A stretch of 64,000 bases of DNA from Exiguobacterium sp. 9-2 (GTDB lineage: Bacteria > Bacillota > Bacilli > Exiguobacteriales > Exiguobacteriaceae), in assembly GCF_036287235.1 (NCBI RefSeq), contig NZ_CP142850.1, forward strand, positions 2,633,336 through 2,697,335, given 5' to 3'. The notes under the pieces were generated by a model. It did no database searches and was not told the origin of the DNA. It saw only the letters and a list, made by a program, of their open reading frames with translations. Position 1 is the first letter of the stretch, and each line of letters opens with the position of its first letter. Of this stretch, positions 1 to 6,660 are shown piece after piece. The position numbers and the translations under genes were made by a program.

Positions 1-509
1 GCAATCGGATGGACAATTGATTTTAGGTGATCGATGTGATACAAGGACACAAGCAAGCGTCCGCTCGGTCGTAGCAACTGACGGATGTTTCGGAAGAACA
101 ACAGCAGTTCCCCACGCGTATAACGTAAAATCGTCGTTCCCGGTAAGATGATCCGGTCAAAATACTCAGGCCCGACGACGTCCGTCACGTCATGACTCCA
201 GCCGTAAATCTTATGCTGATACTTCTCCGCGATCTGTTTCGTCCGCGAAGCTTCCGGTTCAATCAGATAAAGGTCATACCCCTCGTCCGACAAAAGATTA
301 AAGAGCGATGGATCAAACGTTCCGTAAAATAGGATCTGCTCTCCTTTTTGTAGATAACGTCGATAGAGCATCAACTCATCGACTTCATTTAACTGTTGTG
401 CTTCTTGGTACAATCGACCAAATCGTTCATCTCCCTGTACATGATCGAGCACTTGGACGCGGGAGTAGCTACCTTTACGCAAAAACGGACCAAATAAGAC
501 CTCACCCAT
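1..509 (-). CDS. methyltransferase-like protein, 3' end cut by window edge
   Basis: The frame is open from an ATG at 509 to the window edge (169 codons), so the C-terminus is not visible. Residues about 58-66 (QILFYGTFD) followed near 79-85 by YLIEPEA look like motif I and the acidic end of strand 2 of class I SAM-dependent methyltransferases, and LRPSGRLLVSL near 147-157 resembles their usual late strand (LKPGGRLLIS). The gene overlaps the end of the 401-residue gene by 8 bp, so the two are almost certainly co-translated in one operon whose later genes lie outside the window. In this context it may modify a peptide or a small molecule. The fold assignment is by eye; the glycine-rich loop is poor (GTFDPS), so another Rossmann enzyme is possible. 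Confidence 0.55.
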   Translation of the reverse strand, partial: MGEVLFGPFLRKGSYSRVQVLDHVQGDERFGRLYQEAQQLNEVDELMLYRRYLQKGEQILFYGTFDPSLFNLLSDEGYDLYLIEPEASRTKQIAEKYQHKIYGWSHDVTDVVGPEYFDRIILPGTTILRYTRGELLLFFRNIRQLLRPSGRLLVSLYHIDHLKSIVHPI

Positions 510-1707
510 GATACATCAACTCCTTGTAATGCTGAATCGCTTCCGCATAGTTTGCGCCGAGTCGCTCTGGCAACACGTCGAATTGTTCCTTTTGATCCGC
601 TTCTAAAATCCAGAGGAATGCTTCGTTCGTCTCGAACAGGCGTAACGTCGTTCGATCGAACGCAAAACACCCTTCCTCATTTTGAATGCCGATTAGTGTT
701 AACGGTCCAATCCGTCCAGACGTCCGGGGTAATTCAAGATCCGAGTAAGGGGTGATGAAACGGCTCGTCCCTTGAAACGATCCTGCCAGTTGATACAACA
801 ACGGAAACAACTCCAGTTCCGTTTGCGACGCGAGCGCCTCCGGTTGAAGTTGCTGTTCTCGAAGACATTCAATATCGCTTGAAATATCCGCACTCAACTG
901 AATCGTTTTTTGTCGATCAGCGTAAATCCCATCCGCAAAAAAGAACAAGCGATGCGAGACGCATAATCCGCTTACTGTCGCATAATCGAGAATCCCCATC
1001 GTTTGATCGTTTTGAATGCGCCCCGTTTGCTGCCAGTCTTGTAACCGCTCGGCAAGTGCGTCGCGAGATAAGACCGTCAGCTGTGACGCAAGTGACGGAG
1101 ATAAACGATCTGAGAATGTCAACAAAATCGGGGTCCGACTCATCAGCTCGATGATCGGCAGATCGTGCCGCATCGGATGATCAAAATAGATGACACTATT
1201 GATCGTCATCACTTGAAAACTGTCTACTGGAATCCGGTCCAACAATGAGCTGTCCTCGATGTAGACATGACGCAGCGGTTGCGGATGGTGTGGCACGGAT
1301 GCCGGATAGACACCCGTCATCAAAGAAAGGAGAGCATGATGAACAGCCGGAACGGATGCCGAAACCGGTATTTCTTCCTGCGGTAAGAAGAGACCGTTCA
1401 GGAAATCCGGTTGACCAAACAGAACCTCCCCGTTCTGCCGGATCAAATGAAACTGGACGTGTAGCATCTCGTGTTGCAAATAGGCAACGAGACGCAACGT
1501 ACGCTCCCCTTCTCCTTGAAGGACGAAGACGTAGTGCTCATATTCCTGAAAATTCATGTAATCGAGTAAATCATGAAACGTATGTGTATCATAATCAAAG
1601 GCATCAATTGATATACGGTGTGTCTCACAAAAAGTCTGCATCGCGATGGATGGCAAGGAACGTTGCAACCAACCGTCTTGTTCCGATATAAGTGATAATC
1701 CGATCAT
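502..1707 (-). CDS. unknown 401-residue protein, candidate peptide-maturation component
   Basis: I do not recognise the family. The ATG at 1707 is preceded by a strong AGGAGAGAGGAC ribosome site. The N-terminal 100 residues alternate strands and helices in a Rossmann-like manner and include a His-rich segment around HEMLHVQFH. The C-terminal 60 residues contain FAFDRTTLRLFETNEAFLWI then EADQKEQFDVLPERLG, a small-domain pattern that loosely recalls PqqD/RRE-type peptide-binding modules; this is a weak resemblance. No cysteine-rich radical SAM motif and no transmembrane segment are visible. It lies directly downstream of a 48-residue peptide gene and a terminator, and overlaps the methyltransferase-like gene by 8 bp. 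A role in processing the small peptide is inference from position only. Confidence 0.6.
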   Translation of the reverse strand: MIGLSLISEQDGWLQRSLPSIAMQTFCETHRISIDAFDYDTHTFHDLLDYMNFQEYEHYVFVLQGEGERTLRLVAYLQHEMLHVQFHLIRQNGEVLFGQPDFLNGLFLPQEEIPVSASVPAVHHALLSLMTGVYPASVPHHPQPLRHVYIEDSSLLDRIPVDSFQVMTINSVIYFDHPMRHDLPIIELMSRTPILLTFSDRLSPSLASQLTVLSRDALAERLQDWQQTGRIQNDQTMGILDYATVSGLCVSHRLFFFADGIYADRQKTIQLSADISSDIECLREQQLQPEALASQTELELFPLLYQLAGSFQGTSRFITPYSDLELPRTSGRIGPLTLIGIQNEEGCFAFDRTTLRLFETNEAFLWILEADQKEQFDVLPERLGANYAEAIQHYKELMYHG

Positions 1708-1736
1708 GTCCTCTCTCCTTTCTCTTCAAGTGATTG

Positions 1737-1779
1737 AAAAAAGGGCTTCATTCTCTACGATCCGAATGAAGTCCTTTTT
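1737..1779 (-). terminator. intrinsic terminator between peptide gene and 401-residue gene
   Basis: An 11-bp stem (1743-1753 with 1764-1774, one G-T style mismatch) is followed on the minus strand by six T residues. It lies after the stop codon of the 48-residue peptide gene and about 30 bp before the start of the next gene, so it would let most transcripts end after the peptide gene while some read on. This is the usual way RiPP operons make precursor in excess of enzyme. A T-run on the plus strand makes it formally bidirectional. Confidence 0.75.
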
Positions 1780-1786
1780 GTGTGTA

Positions 1787-1933
1787 TTAAGCCGATTTGA
1801 TAGTTGCTTTTGGTTTCGTATTAGTCCGGTCCATTTCCCGATGAGCGAGGGGGGCGACGGAGACGGTAGCAGGATTGAGACACCAAGCGCAAGAAGTCAT
1901 GTTACGTCGCGTTTCTTTTAATATGAGTGTCAT
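1787..1933 (-). CDS. 48-residue CxxC peptide, candidate RiPP precursor
   Basis: A short frame on the minus strand starts at ATG 1933 behind AAAGGGG (6 bp spacing) and ends TAA at 1787. The product has a charged first part (MTLILKETRRNMT), a CAWC motif at residues 15-18 followed by LNPATVSVAPLAH, and a Lys/Thr-rich tail. It has no hydrophobic signal peptide. The gene is first in the minus-strand operon, followed at once by an intrinsic terminator and then by the 401-residue and methyltransferase-like genes, an arrangement typical of ribosomally made, post-translationally modified peptides. It is divergent from the PlcR-like regulator gene. It could instead be a small zinc- or thiol-binding protein. 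I did not recognise a known precursor family. Confidence 0.6.
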   Translation of the reverse strand: MTLILKETRRNMTSCAWCLNPATVSVAPLAHREMDRTNTKPKATIKSA

Positions 1934-2000
1934 GGTTGTACCCCTTTCTGAATCAAGTGAGATGGTCGTTGAAACATTGATACGAAATCAAGTAAATCAG

Positions 2001-2015
2001 TGGTATCCCGTTCCA
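2001..2015. promoter_or_regulatory. imperfect inverted repeat, possible operator copy 1
   Basis: TGGTATCCCGTTCCA is an imperfect version of the perfect palindrome found 35 bp away at 2036-2050; both fit TGGTAyCCyGTwCCA. The two copies flank a TATAAT hexamer (2024-2029) in the 147-bp region between the divergent peptide operon and the PlcR-like gene. A repeated palindrome in a divergent promoter next to an HTH regulator suggests its binding site; which protein binds is inference. Confidence 0.5.
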
Positions 2016-2023
2016 TTCGCTTC

Positions 2024-2029
2024 TATAAT
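2024..2029 (+). promoter_or_regulatory. putative -10 element of the PlcR-like gene
   Basis: A perfect TATAAT lies 52 bp upstream of the ribosome site of the regulator gene, between two copies of a palindrome. No good -35 hexamer is seen at 16-18 bp upstream, as expected for a regulated promoter. The same site reads TATTAT on the minus strand and could serve the divergent operon. Confidence 0.45.
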
Positions 2030-2035
2030 AGAAAT

Positions 2036-2050
2036 TGGTACCCTGTACCA
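2036..2050. promoter_or_regulatory. perfect inverted repeat, possible operator copy 2
   Basis: TGGTACCCTGTACCA has perfect 6-bp half-sites separated by 3 bp, placed just downstream of the TATAAT at 2024-2029. With the imperfect copy at 2001-2015 it forms a pair around the promoter. The position downstream of the -10 would suit autorepression of the regulator gene, while for the divergent operon the site would be upstream of the promoter, as for an activator. Confidence 0.55.
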
Positions 2051-2080
2051 GTTCAATCTTTACGAAAGGACGAGGAGCCG

Positions 2081-2959
2081 ATGGATCAATTCATGTCACC
2101 GCAAATCGGCTTAGCATTACGCCGACTGCGAAAGAAACATAATCTGACACAAAAAGATTTAGCAAACGGAATTTGCAGTCAAGCTGAGATCAGTAAGATC
2201 GAGAGTGGCACCCATTCGCCAACGGTCGAGTTGCTCTATGCGTTATCACGTCGATTGCAAGTACCGATAACTGCATTTCTTAATAACAATAATTCTCATG
2301 TTGACTCTCTACGTTTGACGGATGATCGGTTATTGACCGCTTTTCAAAATCAAGAGTATGAAATAATCTATCGAGAAGCTCAAGAAAAAGTAAACTCAAT
2401 AAGTTTTGATGAAGAATTAAGATCACTTTACTCATACTATCTCCATATAAGTGCATATCGCATGAATAAAATAGATTACCGAACTTGTATAGTAGAATTG
2501 CAATTACTTGCAGAGAAATATTCAACCATCTATTTTTCACCTAAAATGTTGGTTCGATTAAAGTCAGCAATCGCTACTCTTTATTATGAAAAAAAGAACT
2601 ATTTGTATGGTCTTAAAGTATACGAAGAATTAATCAACTTAAAATTTGATAGCGACGAACTTTTAGTAGAAAAGATACGAATTTTATATAACACTTCAAA
2701 AGTATTAATTGATTTAAGACGACCAACAGATGCTTTAAAATATATCAATGATGGTATACTGCAATGCTTACGATTTAAAGATATGTCTTTATTAGGTCAA
2801 CTTTATTATCAAAAAGCTTATGCCTTAGAACTCATGGAAGAAGAATTAAGTTTGATAAAAGACTCTTATCAAAAAGCTTATCTTCTATTTGACATATTAC
2901 AAATGAATGAGTATAAGCAAATTCTTTCAAATGGAAAAAGTCAATTCCTTGAACAGTAA
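2081..2959 (+). CDS. PlcR-family peptide-responsive transcription regulator
   Basis: The 292-residue protein has an XRE-type helix-turn-helix at about residues 5-60 (LTQKDLANGICSQAEISKIE) followed by an all-helical TPR-like domain to the end. The C-terminal part contains LLGQLYYQKAYAL and AYLLFDILQMNEYKQIL, matching the PlcR pattern LIGQLYYQR and FFFDILEMHAYKEAL that I recall for Bacillus cereus PlcR, and the middle has IDYRTCIVEL like PlcR VDYEYCILEL. Length also fits PlcR (285). The start at 2081 is chosen because GGACGAGGAG precedes it; an upstream in-frame start at 2000 would overlap the operator region. PlcR-type regulators are cytoplasmic and are switched on by re-imported PapR peptides. 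Its stop lies 4 bp from that of the convergent repeat-peptide gene, its probable signal partner. Confidence 0.9.
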   Translation: MDQFMSPQIGLALRRLRKKHNLTQKDLANGICSQAEISKIESGTHSPTVELLYALSRRLQVPITAFLNNNNSHVDSLRLTDDRLLTAFQNQEYEIIYREAQEKVNSISFDEELRSLYSYYLHISAYRMNKIDYRTCIVELQLLAEKYSTIYFSPKMLVRLKSAIATLYYEKKNYLYGLKVYEELINLKFDSDELLVEKIRILYNTSKVLIDLRRPTDALKYINDGILQCLRFKDMSLLGQLYYQKAYALELMEEELSLIKDSYQKAYLLFDILQMNEYKQILSNGKSQFLEQ

Positions 2960-2963
2960 CTAA

Positions 2964-3398
2964 TCAAACAAGTGGTTTTACTAAGAACTCTGCTGGAAGA
3001 TCATTCTTCGCAACTTGTTTCACTGAAAACTCTGCTGGAAGGTCGTTCTTCGCAACTTGTTTCACTGAAAACTCTGCTGGAAGGTCGTTCTTCGCAACTT
3101 GTTTCACTGAAAATTCTGCTGGAAGGTCGTTCTTCGCAACTTGTTTCACTGAAAATTCTGCTGGAAGATCGTTCTTCGCAACTTGTTTTACTGAAAATTC
3201 TGCTGGAAGATCATTCTTCGCAACTTGTTTCACTGAAAATTCTGCTGGAAGATCGTTCTTCGCAACTTGTTTCACTGAAAATTCTGCTGGAAGATCGTTC
3301 TTCGCAACTTGTGTAGTGCTATTTGATACCGTTACACCAAGTCCTAATACTAATAAAGCACTTGTGCTTGCTACGACTAATTTCTTTTTCAAGTTCAT
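2964..3398 (-). CDS. secreted multi-copy signalling peptide precursor (PapR-like, eight repeats)
   Basis: The 144-residue product has a Sec signal peptide (MNLKKKLVVAS then a hydrophobic LLVLGLGVTV core, cleavage near residue 25-29), eight head-to-tail copies of QVAKNDLPAEFSVK (residues 30-141) and the tail PLV; only the last copy differs in sequence (EFLVK). Each copy holds NDLPAEF, close to PapR pheromones of the form SDLPFEF/ADLPFEF that bind PlcR. The gene starts at 3398 behind AATAGGAGG and is convergent with a PlcR-like gene, with 4 bp between stop codons. The reading that the protein is exported, cut into several identical peptides and re-imported to bind the regulator follows from the PlcR-PapR model; the multi-copy arrangement is unlike PapR, which carries one copy. 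A repetitive surface protein is the alternative. Confidence 0.85.
   Translation of the reverse strand: MNLKKKLVVASTSALLVLGLGVTVSNSTTQVAKNDLPAEFSVKQVAKNDLPAEFSVKQVAKNDLPAEFSVKQVAKNDLPAEFSVKQVAKNDLPAEFSVKQVAKNDLPAEFSVKQVAKNDLPAEFSVKQVAKNDLPAEFLVKPLV
2976..3311 (-). repeat. eight tandem 42-bp coding repeats
   Basis: Eight exact-length 42-bp units encode the 14-residue repeat of the signal precursor. Differences between units are few and sit at codon third positions (Asp GAT/GAC, Asn AAC/AAT, Glu GAA/GAG, Val GTG/GTA), so the peptide is unchanged except for one Ser-to-Leu change in the last unit. The repeats lack spacers and are coding, so they are not a CRISPR array. Confidence 0.95.
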
Positions 3399-3646
3399 TT
3401 AAATAACCTCCTATTATTTTTCGTATGGCTTCGTAACAACATCATATAACCTTAGACCCCCTCTGAATATTCGAATACGAATAATTATGGTATTTTACAC
3501 ATTTTTTTCATTTTCTATTACTTTTGGCTCGGGTCATATGTCCCTAAAAATGCGTTTTTCTTACAAATCATCCATCAATATGTAGAACTTGTGTATGAAA
3601 ATAGATTTTTCTGAATATTTAACTATGATAAAATTTTGTAACAGAC
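3399..3646. other. AT-rich intergenic region before the repeat-peptide gene
   Basis: This stretch holds the ribosome site AATAGGAGG at 3404-3412, a 10-bp palindrome TATTCGAATA near 3467-3478 and the PlcR-box-like site at 3486-3501. No convincing -35/-10 pair for the minus-strand gene was found and no small frame with a ribosome site was seen. Confidence 0.4.
3486..3501. promoter_or_regulatory. possible PlcR-box-like site upstream of the repeat-peptide gene
   Basis: TATGGTATTTTACACA matches 8 of the 10 fixed positions of the PlcR box TATGNAN4TNCATA and lies about 90 bp upstream of the precursor start codon. In Bacillus cereus such boxes sit at variable distance upstream of the -10 of activated genes, including papR. 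The region is AT-rich, so a chance match is possible. Confidence 0.35.
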
Positions 3647-3697
3647 AAAAAGAGAGCTAGTCCAACTCATACGAGTCGAACCAGCTCTCTTTATTTT
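3647..3697. terminator. strong bidirectional terminator
   Basis: A 10-bp stem AAAGAGAGCT/AGCTCTCTTT with an additional inner ACTC-GAGT pairing is followed by T-rich sequence on both strands. On the minus strand it ends the 57-residue membrane protein gene, whose stop codon lies inside the hairpin. Confidence 0.85.
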
Positions 3698-3864
3698 GAT
3701 GATTGTCGTAACGCGATGACATAAAATATACCGAGTATGAGAATCACACCTAGTAGTATCGAACTAATTGTCGTCCGAGTCGATGTATCCGGCATCCATA
3801 TCCCGAGTCCCAAATTGATTGCTGCGATAATTAGGACGAGCCAAACGATCGTACGTGGTCGCAT
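3691..3864 (-). CDS. 57-residue membrane protein
   Basis: ATG 3864 is preceded by GGAAGGAGATCGGT and the frame ends TAA at 3691 inside a terminator. The product has two hydrophobic helices (residues about 6-23 and 34-52) joined by a short polar loop with PDTSTRTT. No family is recognised; many Bacillales genomes have such two-helix proteins of unknown role. The good ribosome site and terminator argue that it is expressed. It is divergent from the LOG-family gene. Confidence 0.7.
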   Translation of the reverse strand: MRPRTIVWLVLIIAAINLGLGIWMPDTSTRTTISSILLGVILILGIFYVIALRQSSK

Positions 3865-3942
3865 ACCGATCTCCTTCCTGGTCTCCCCTGCCGTCCGATC
3901 ACCGAATATGCTATGGTGACACTAACAAAGGAGGTTCTGTTC

Positions 3943-4524
3943 ATGAATAGACTTGCAGTGTTTTGTGGTTCTAAAGATGGCGCGCATCCCGTCTTTCGCG
4001 AGGCAGCGGGCACACTTGGTCAAGCGCTCGCCGCACGCGACATCGGACTCGTATACGGCGGTTCCCGCGTTGGGACGATGGGGGCTGTCGCGGATGCTAC
4101 GCTTGCGGCTCAAGGTCAAGCGATCGGTGTCTTACCCCACTTTCTACAAGAAAAGGAATTAGCACACCCCGGACTGACTGAATTGCATCTCGTCCACTCG
4201 ATGCACGAGCGGAAAGCGAAGATGTCAGAGCTTGCCGATGGCTTCATTATTCTTCCTGGCGGACCCGGGACGATGGAAGAGTTTTTCGAAGTCTTTACGT
4301 GGACACAACTTGGTCTGCATGAAAAACCTTGTGGTGTACTCAACATTGACGGGTACTATGACTCCTTGATTACCCTGTTCGACACGATGGAACGTCAAGG
4401 ATTCTTGATTCCCGAACACCGAGCGATGCTGGTCGTCGAGTCGGATCCGGATCGTCTCTTAGAACGCTTCGCCACATATGAAGCACCACGCGTCAAAACG
4501 TATATGGATCGCTCACAAACCTGA
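3943..4524 (+). CDS. LOG-family nucleotide phosphoribohydrolase
   Basis: The 193-residue protein has the two family motifs: GGSRVGTM (residues 39-46) and PGGPGTMEE (105-113), with MHERKAKM between them (87-94) supplying the conserved Arg and Lys. Members of this lysine-decarboxylase-like superfamily (TIGR00730) cleave cytokinin riboside or other nucleoside 5'-monophosphates to base and ribose 5-phosphate; true lysine decarboxylase activity is not expected. The start at 3943 follows AAAGGAGGTTCTGTTC; a start ten codons upstream lacks this spacing. It is a single gene with its own terminator. Length is normal for the family. The natural substrate cannot be read from sequence. Confidence 0.92.
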   Translation: MNRLAVFCGSKDGAHPVFREAAGTLGQALAARDIGLVYGGSRVGTMGAVADATLAAQGQAIGVLPHFLQEKELAHPGLTELHLVHSMHERKAKMSELADGFIILPGGPGTMEEFFEVFTWTQLGLHEKPCGVLNIDGYYDSLITLFDTMERQGFLIPEHRAMLVVESDPDRLLERFATYEAPRVKTYMDRSQT

Positions 4525-4530
4525 TGAAAG

Positions 4531-4553
4531 CGGAGTCCTCGACTCCGTTTTTT
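4531..4553 (+). terminator. terminator of LOG-family gene
   Basis: A 6-bp GC-rich stem CGGAGT/ACTCCG with a short loop is followed by eight T residues, starting 7 bp after the stop codon. Confidence 0.9.
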
Positions 4554-4639
4554 TTGATGCATTCGCATACTCTTCCGATATTTCTTCTCTCACTTACTAG
4601 TTTTCTCCACTCCGTTTCAGGATTCCTACTCTTTTGGCA

Positions 4640-4670
4640 CAAAAAAACCAGATGCACAGAGGCATCTGGT
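4640..4670 (-). terminator. terminator of tagGH operon
   Basis: Stem ACCAGATGC/GCATCTGGT with a 6-base loop is followed on the minus strand by a run of T residues, just past the tagH stop codon. Confidence 0.9.
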
Positions 4671-4676
4671 AAAACG

Positions 4677-5630
4677 TTAGAAGAACTTCATGATTGCGTC
4701 GCTAAGATTCGTCAAAGACGGTGTCTCGTCAATGACCATCAAACTACCTGCTGCAATCGCGAGTAATCCGAGACCTGATAAAATCCAGCCAGGATGTTTT
4801 ACGTTGACGTCAGCATCGACGTTTTCTTTTCCGGACCGCGCATTTGCTGCTTGTTCCTTCAAGCGATCGCGACGGTACTGATGTTGTTCCTCTTTTGACC
4901 ATTTCTTATATTCTGCGAGGAACTTCTTATATTCTGGTAAGACATCCTTCGTCGTCCCGTCGAGTCGAACTTGACCGTATTCGAGCCAGACGACACGCTC
5001 ACAGAAACTCTTGATTTGCGAGAGCGAGTGACTGACGAAGATGATGGTCTTGCCTTCGTCCTTGAATTCGTTCATCTTATCGATACAACGGTTATAGAAG
5101 GTTTGGTCACCGACCGATAATGCTTCATCGACGATCAAGATGTCGGCATCGACATTGACAGCGATTGCGAAGCCAAGTCGTGACTTCATCCCACTCGAGT
5201 ATTTCTTGATTGGCTGATCAATGAAGTCACCGATATCCGCGAAATCGATGATTCCAGGCATCCGACGTTCGATTTCCGCATCGTCCATCCCAAGCAGGAG
5301 ACATTTTAAGCGAATGTTCTCGCGTCCTGTCAGCACGTTCTTCAATCCTTGGGATACGGCGATGATCGCGACTTCTCCGTTGATCGCGACGTTTCCTTCG
5401 TTCGCGTAGATGATCCCTGAAATCAGGTTCGAGAGCGTCGATTTACCCGAACCGTTGATTCCGACGAGACCGACGACTTCTCCTTTTCCGATCTCAAGTG
5501 AGATATCGCGTAAAGCTGTAAATGTTTTAACGCTCTTGCTTTGATTTTTGAACAAGAGCTTGAATTTTTCTTTCGTAGTCGTGACCATGTCGAAGCGTTT
5601 CGTGACATGGTCGAGTTTAATCATAGACAT
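4677..5630 (-). CDS. tagH: teichoic acid ABC exporter, ATP-binding subunit
   Basis: The 317-residue protein has Walker A GINGSGKS (about 57-64), signature YSSGM, Walker B ILIVDEAL and the H-loop FVSHS in normal order. As in TagH, the ATPase domain is followed by a charged linker and one C-terminal transmembrane helix (about 284-302, LSGLGLLAIAAGSLMVI); this tail is longer than in simple polysaccharide exporters but shorter than Bacillus subtilis TagH (527 residues). With TagG it moves undecaprenyl-linked wall teichoic acid across the membrane. ATG 5630 is preceded by GGAAGGAAATCGCC. It follows tagG with a 15-bp gap and ends at a terminator. Confidence 0.93.
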   Translation of the reverse strand: MSMIKLDHVTKRFDMVTTTKEKFKLLFKNQSKSVKTFTALRDISLEIGKGEVVGLVGINGSGKSTLSNLISGIIYANEGNVAINGEVAIIAVSQGLKNVLTGRENIRLKCLLLGMDDAEIERRMPGIIDFADIGDFIDQPIKKYSSGMKSRLGFAIAVNVDADILIVDEALSVGDQTFYNRCIDKMNEFKDEGKTIIFVSHSLSQIKSFCERVVWLEYGQVRLDGTTKDVLPEYKKFLAEYKKWSKEEQHQYRRDRLKEQAANARSGKENVDADVNVKHPGWILSGLGLLAIAAGSLMVIDETPSLTNLSDAIMKFF

Positions 5631-5645
5631 GGCGATTTCCTTCCC

Positions 5646-6455
5646 TTAAACGAGCTCAGTGAATGATTTACGGAACTTGATGTGCAAGAACGTTCCGGCT
5701 GAGAATAAGAGGAGCGTGACACTCCAGAAGTACAGACCCGTTGGCCATTCTTGCCAGACCCAATGTCCGCCGAGCAAGCTCGCCCGGTATCCCTCGACGA
5801 GATAGTAGACTGGATTCAAGCGGAGGACACCATGCAAGACGTCCGGGAACCGCTCGATGTTCCAAAGGATCGGTGTCATATAAAAGAGCATCCGCATCAT
5901 CGATTGCAAGAAGAGCTGGATGTCCTTGACGAGTGTGACGAGTGTCGAAAAGCAAAGCGAGAATGCATAGACGAAAATGTATGTGGCAATCATATAATAC
6001 GGCAATTGAAGCAGTTTCCATGTGATCGGGATGCCGTTTGCAATGATGACGACGATGACAATGGCAAGCATCGCAAAATGTTGATACATCCGTGACAAGA
6101 TGACATACGATGGAATCGCACTCATCGGGAAACGCATCTTTGTTACCATTGCGAGACGGCTGTTGATCGAATTCGATCCCCGAAGCAACGCATCGTTGAT
6201 GAAGAACCAGACGACGATTCCGCAAAGGAGCCAGACGATGAACGGAATGTTTCCATCGACGTCCTTATTTCCGCGAAGACCGACCCCGAAGACGAACCAG
6301 TAGATGAAGATTTGGAGACCGGGATTGAGGAGCTCCCATAAAAGGCCAAGGCGCTGCTCTGCATGCGCTGATTTGATTTCATATCGCGCCAACCGGCGAA
6401 TCAGGGGGAAATTATCGACCTGTTCCCGGATGATACTTCTCATTTCTTTCAGCAT
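5646..6455 (-). CDS. tagG: teichoic acid ABC exporter, permease subunit
   Basis: This is an ABC-2 type permease of about 269 residues with six hydrophobic segments and the family opening FPLIRRLARYEIKSAHAEQR followed by GLLWELLNPGLQ. It pairs with TagH to export wall teichoic acid. The start at ATG 6455 is preferred because CGGAAGGAA lies 9 bp upstream; an ATG eight codons earlier (6479) has no ribosome site. The gene is preceded by a long leader with a sigma-A promoter at 6661-6689 and a terminator-like hairpin at 6514-6540. Confidence 0.92.
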   Translation of the reverse strand: MLKEMRSIIREQVDNFPLIRRLARYEIKSAHAEQRLGLLWELLNPGLQIFIYWFVFGVGLRGNKDVDGNIPFIVWLLCGIVVWFFINDALLRGSNSINSRLAMVTKMRFPMSAIPSYVILSRMYQHFAMLAIVIVVIIANGIPITWKLLQLPYYMIATYIFVYAFSLCFSTLVTLVKDIQLFLQSMMRMLFYMTPILWNIERFPDVLHGVLRLNPVYYLVEGYRASLLGGHWVWQEWPTGLYFWSVTLLLFSAGTFLHIKFRKSFTELV

Positions 6456-6513
6456 AAGTGTAAGTTCCTTCCGATTCATGATACATGTATTTTATTTTCA
6501 TATTCGTTGATTC

Positions 6514-6540
6514 CACTCAAAAAAGACGGATGCCGTCCGC
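6514..6540 (-). terminator. terminator hairpin in the tagGH leader (possible attenuator)
   Basis: On the minus strand GGACGGCATCCGTC is followed by six T residues. It lies between the only good promoter (6661-6689) and tagG (start 6455), so transcripts must pass it to reach tagGH. No T-box core or familiar riboswitch was recognised in the preceding 100 bases. Confidence 0.65.
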
Positions 6541-6660
6541 GATTGCTCAAACGAACGCTCCCTCCGCGTGAACGGGACCTTGCCCGGTCGATTCTGACTC
6601 GCCTCCTTCTTTGTATACTCGTGCATAATAGAAGCAATACTTCCTATATACACTTAATCA

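Noticed and set aside
1934-2080. Canonical PlcR box in the divergent promoter
   Set aside because: No sequence fitting TATGNAN4TNCATA at 8 or more fixed positions was found there; a different palindrome is present.
2976-3311. Tandem repeats as a CRISPR array
   Set aside because: The 42-bp units are contiguous with no spacers and encode a repeated peptide behind a signal peptide.
2972-3316. Plus-strand open frame of 114 codons across the repeats
   Set aside because: It mirrors the repeats of the minus-strand gene, has no ribosome site and gives only a leucine/serine-rich repeat.
5668-6225. 185-codon minus-strand frame inside tagG
   Set aside because: It is an out-of-frame shadow; the tagG frame has the family sequence and ribosome site.
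6514-6660. T-box riboswitch in the tagGH leader
   Set aside because: The conserved T-box antiterminator core was not found before the hairpin.
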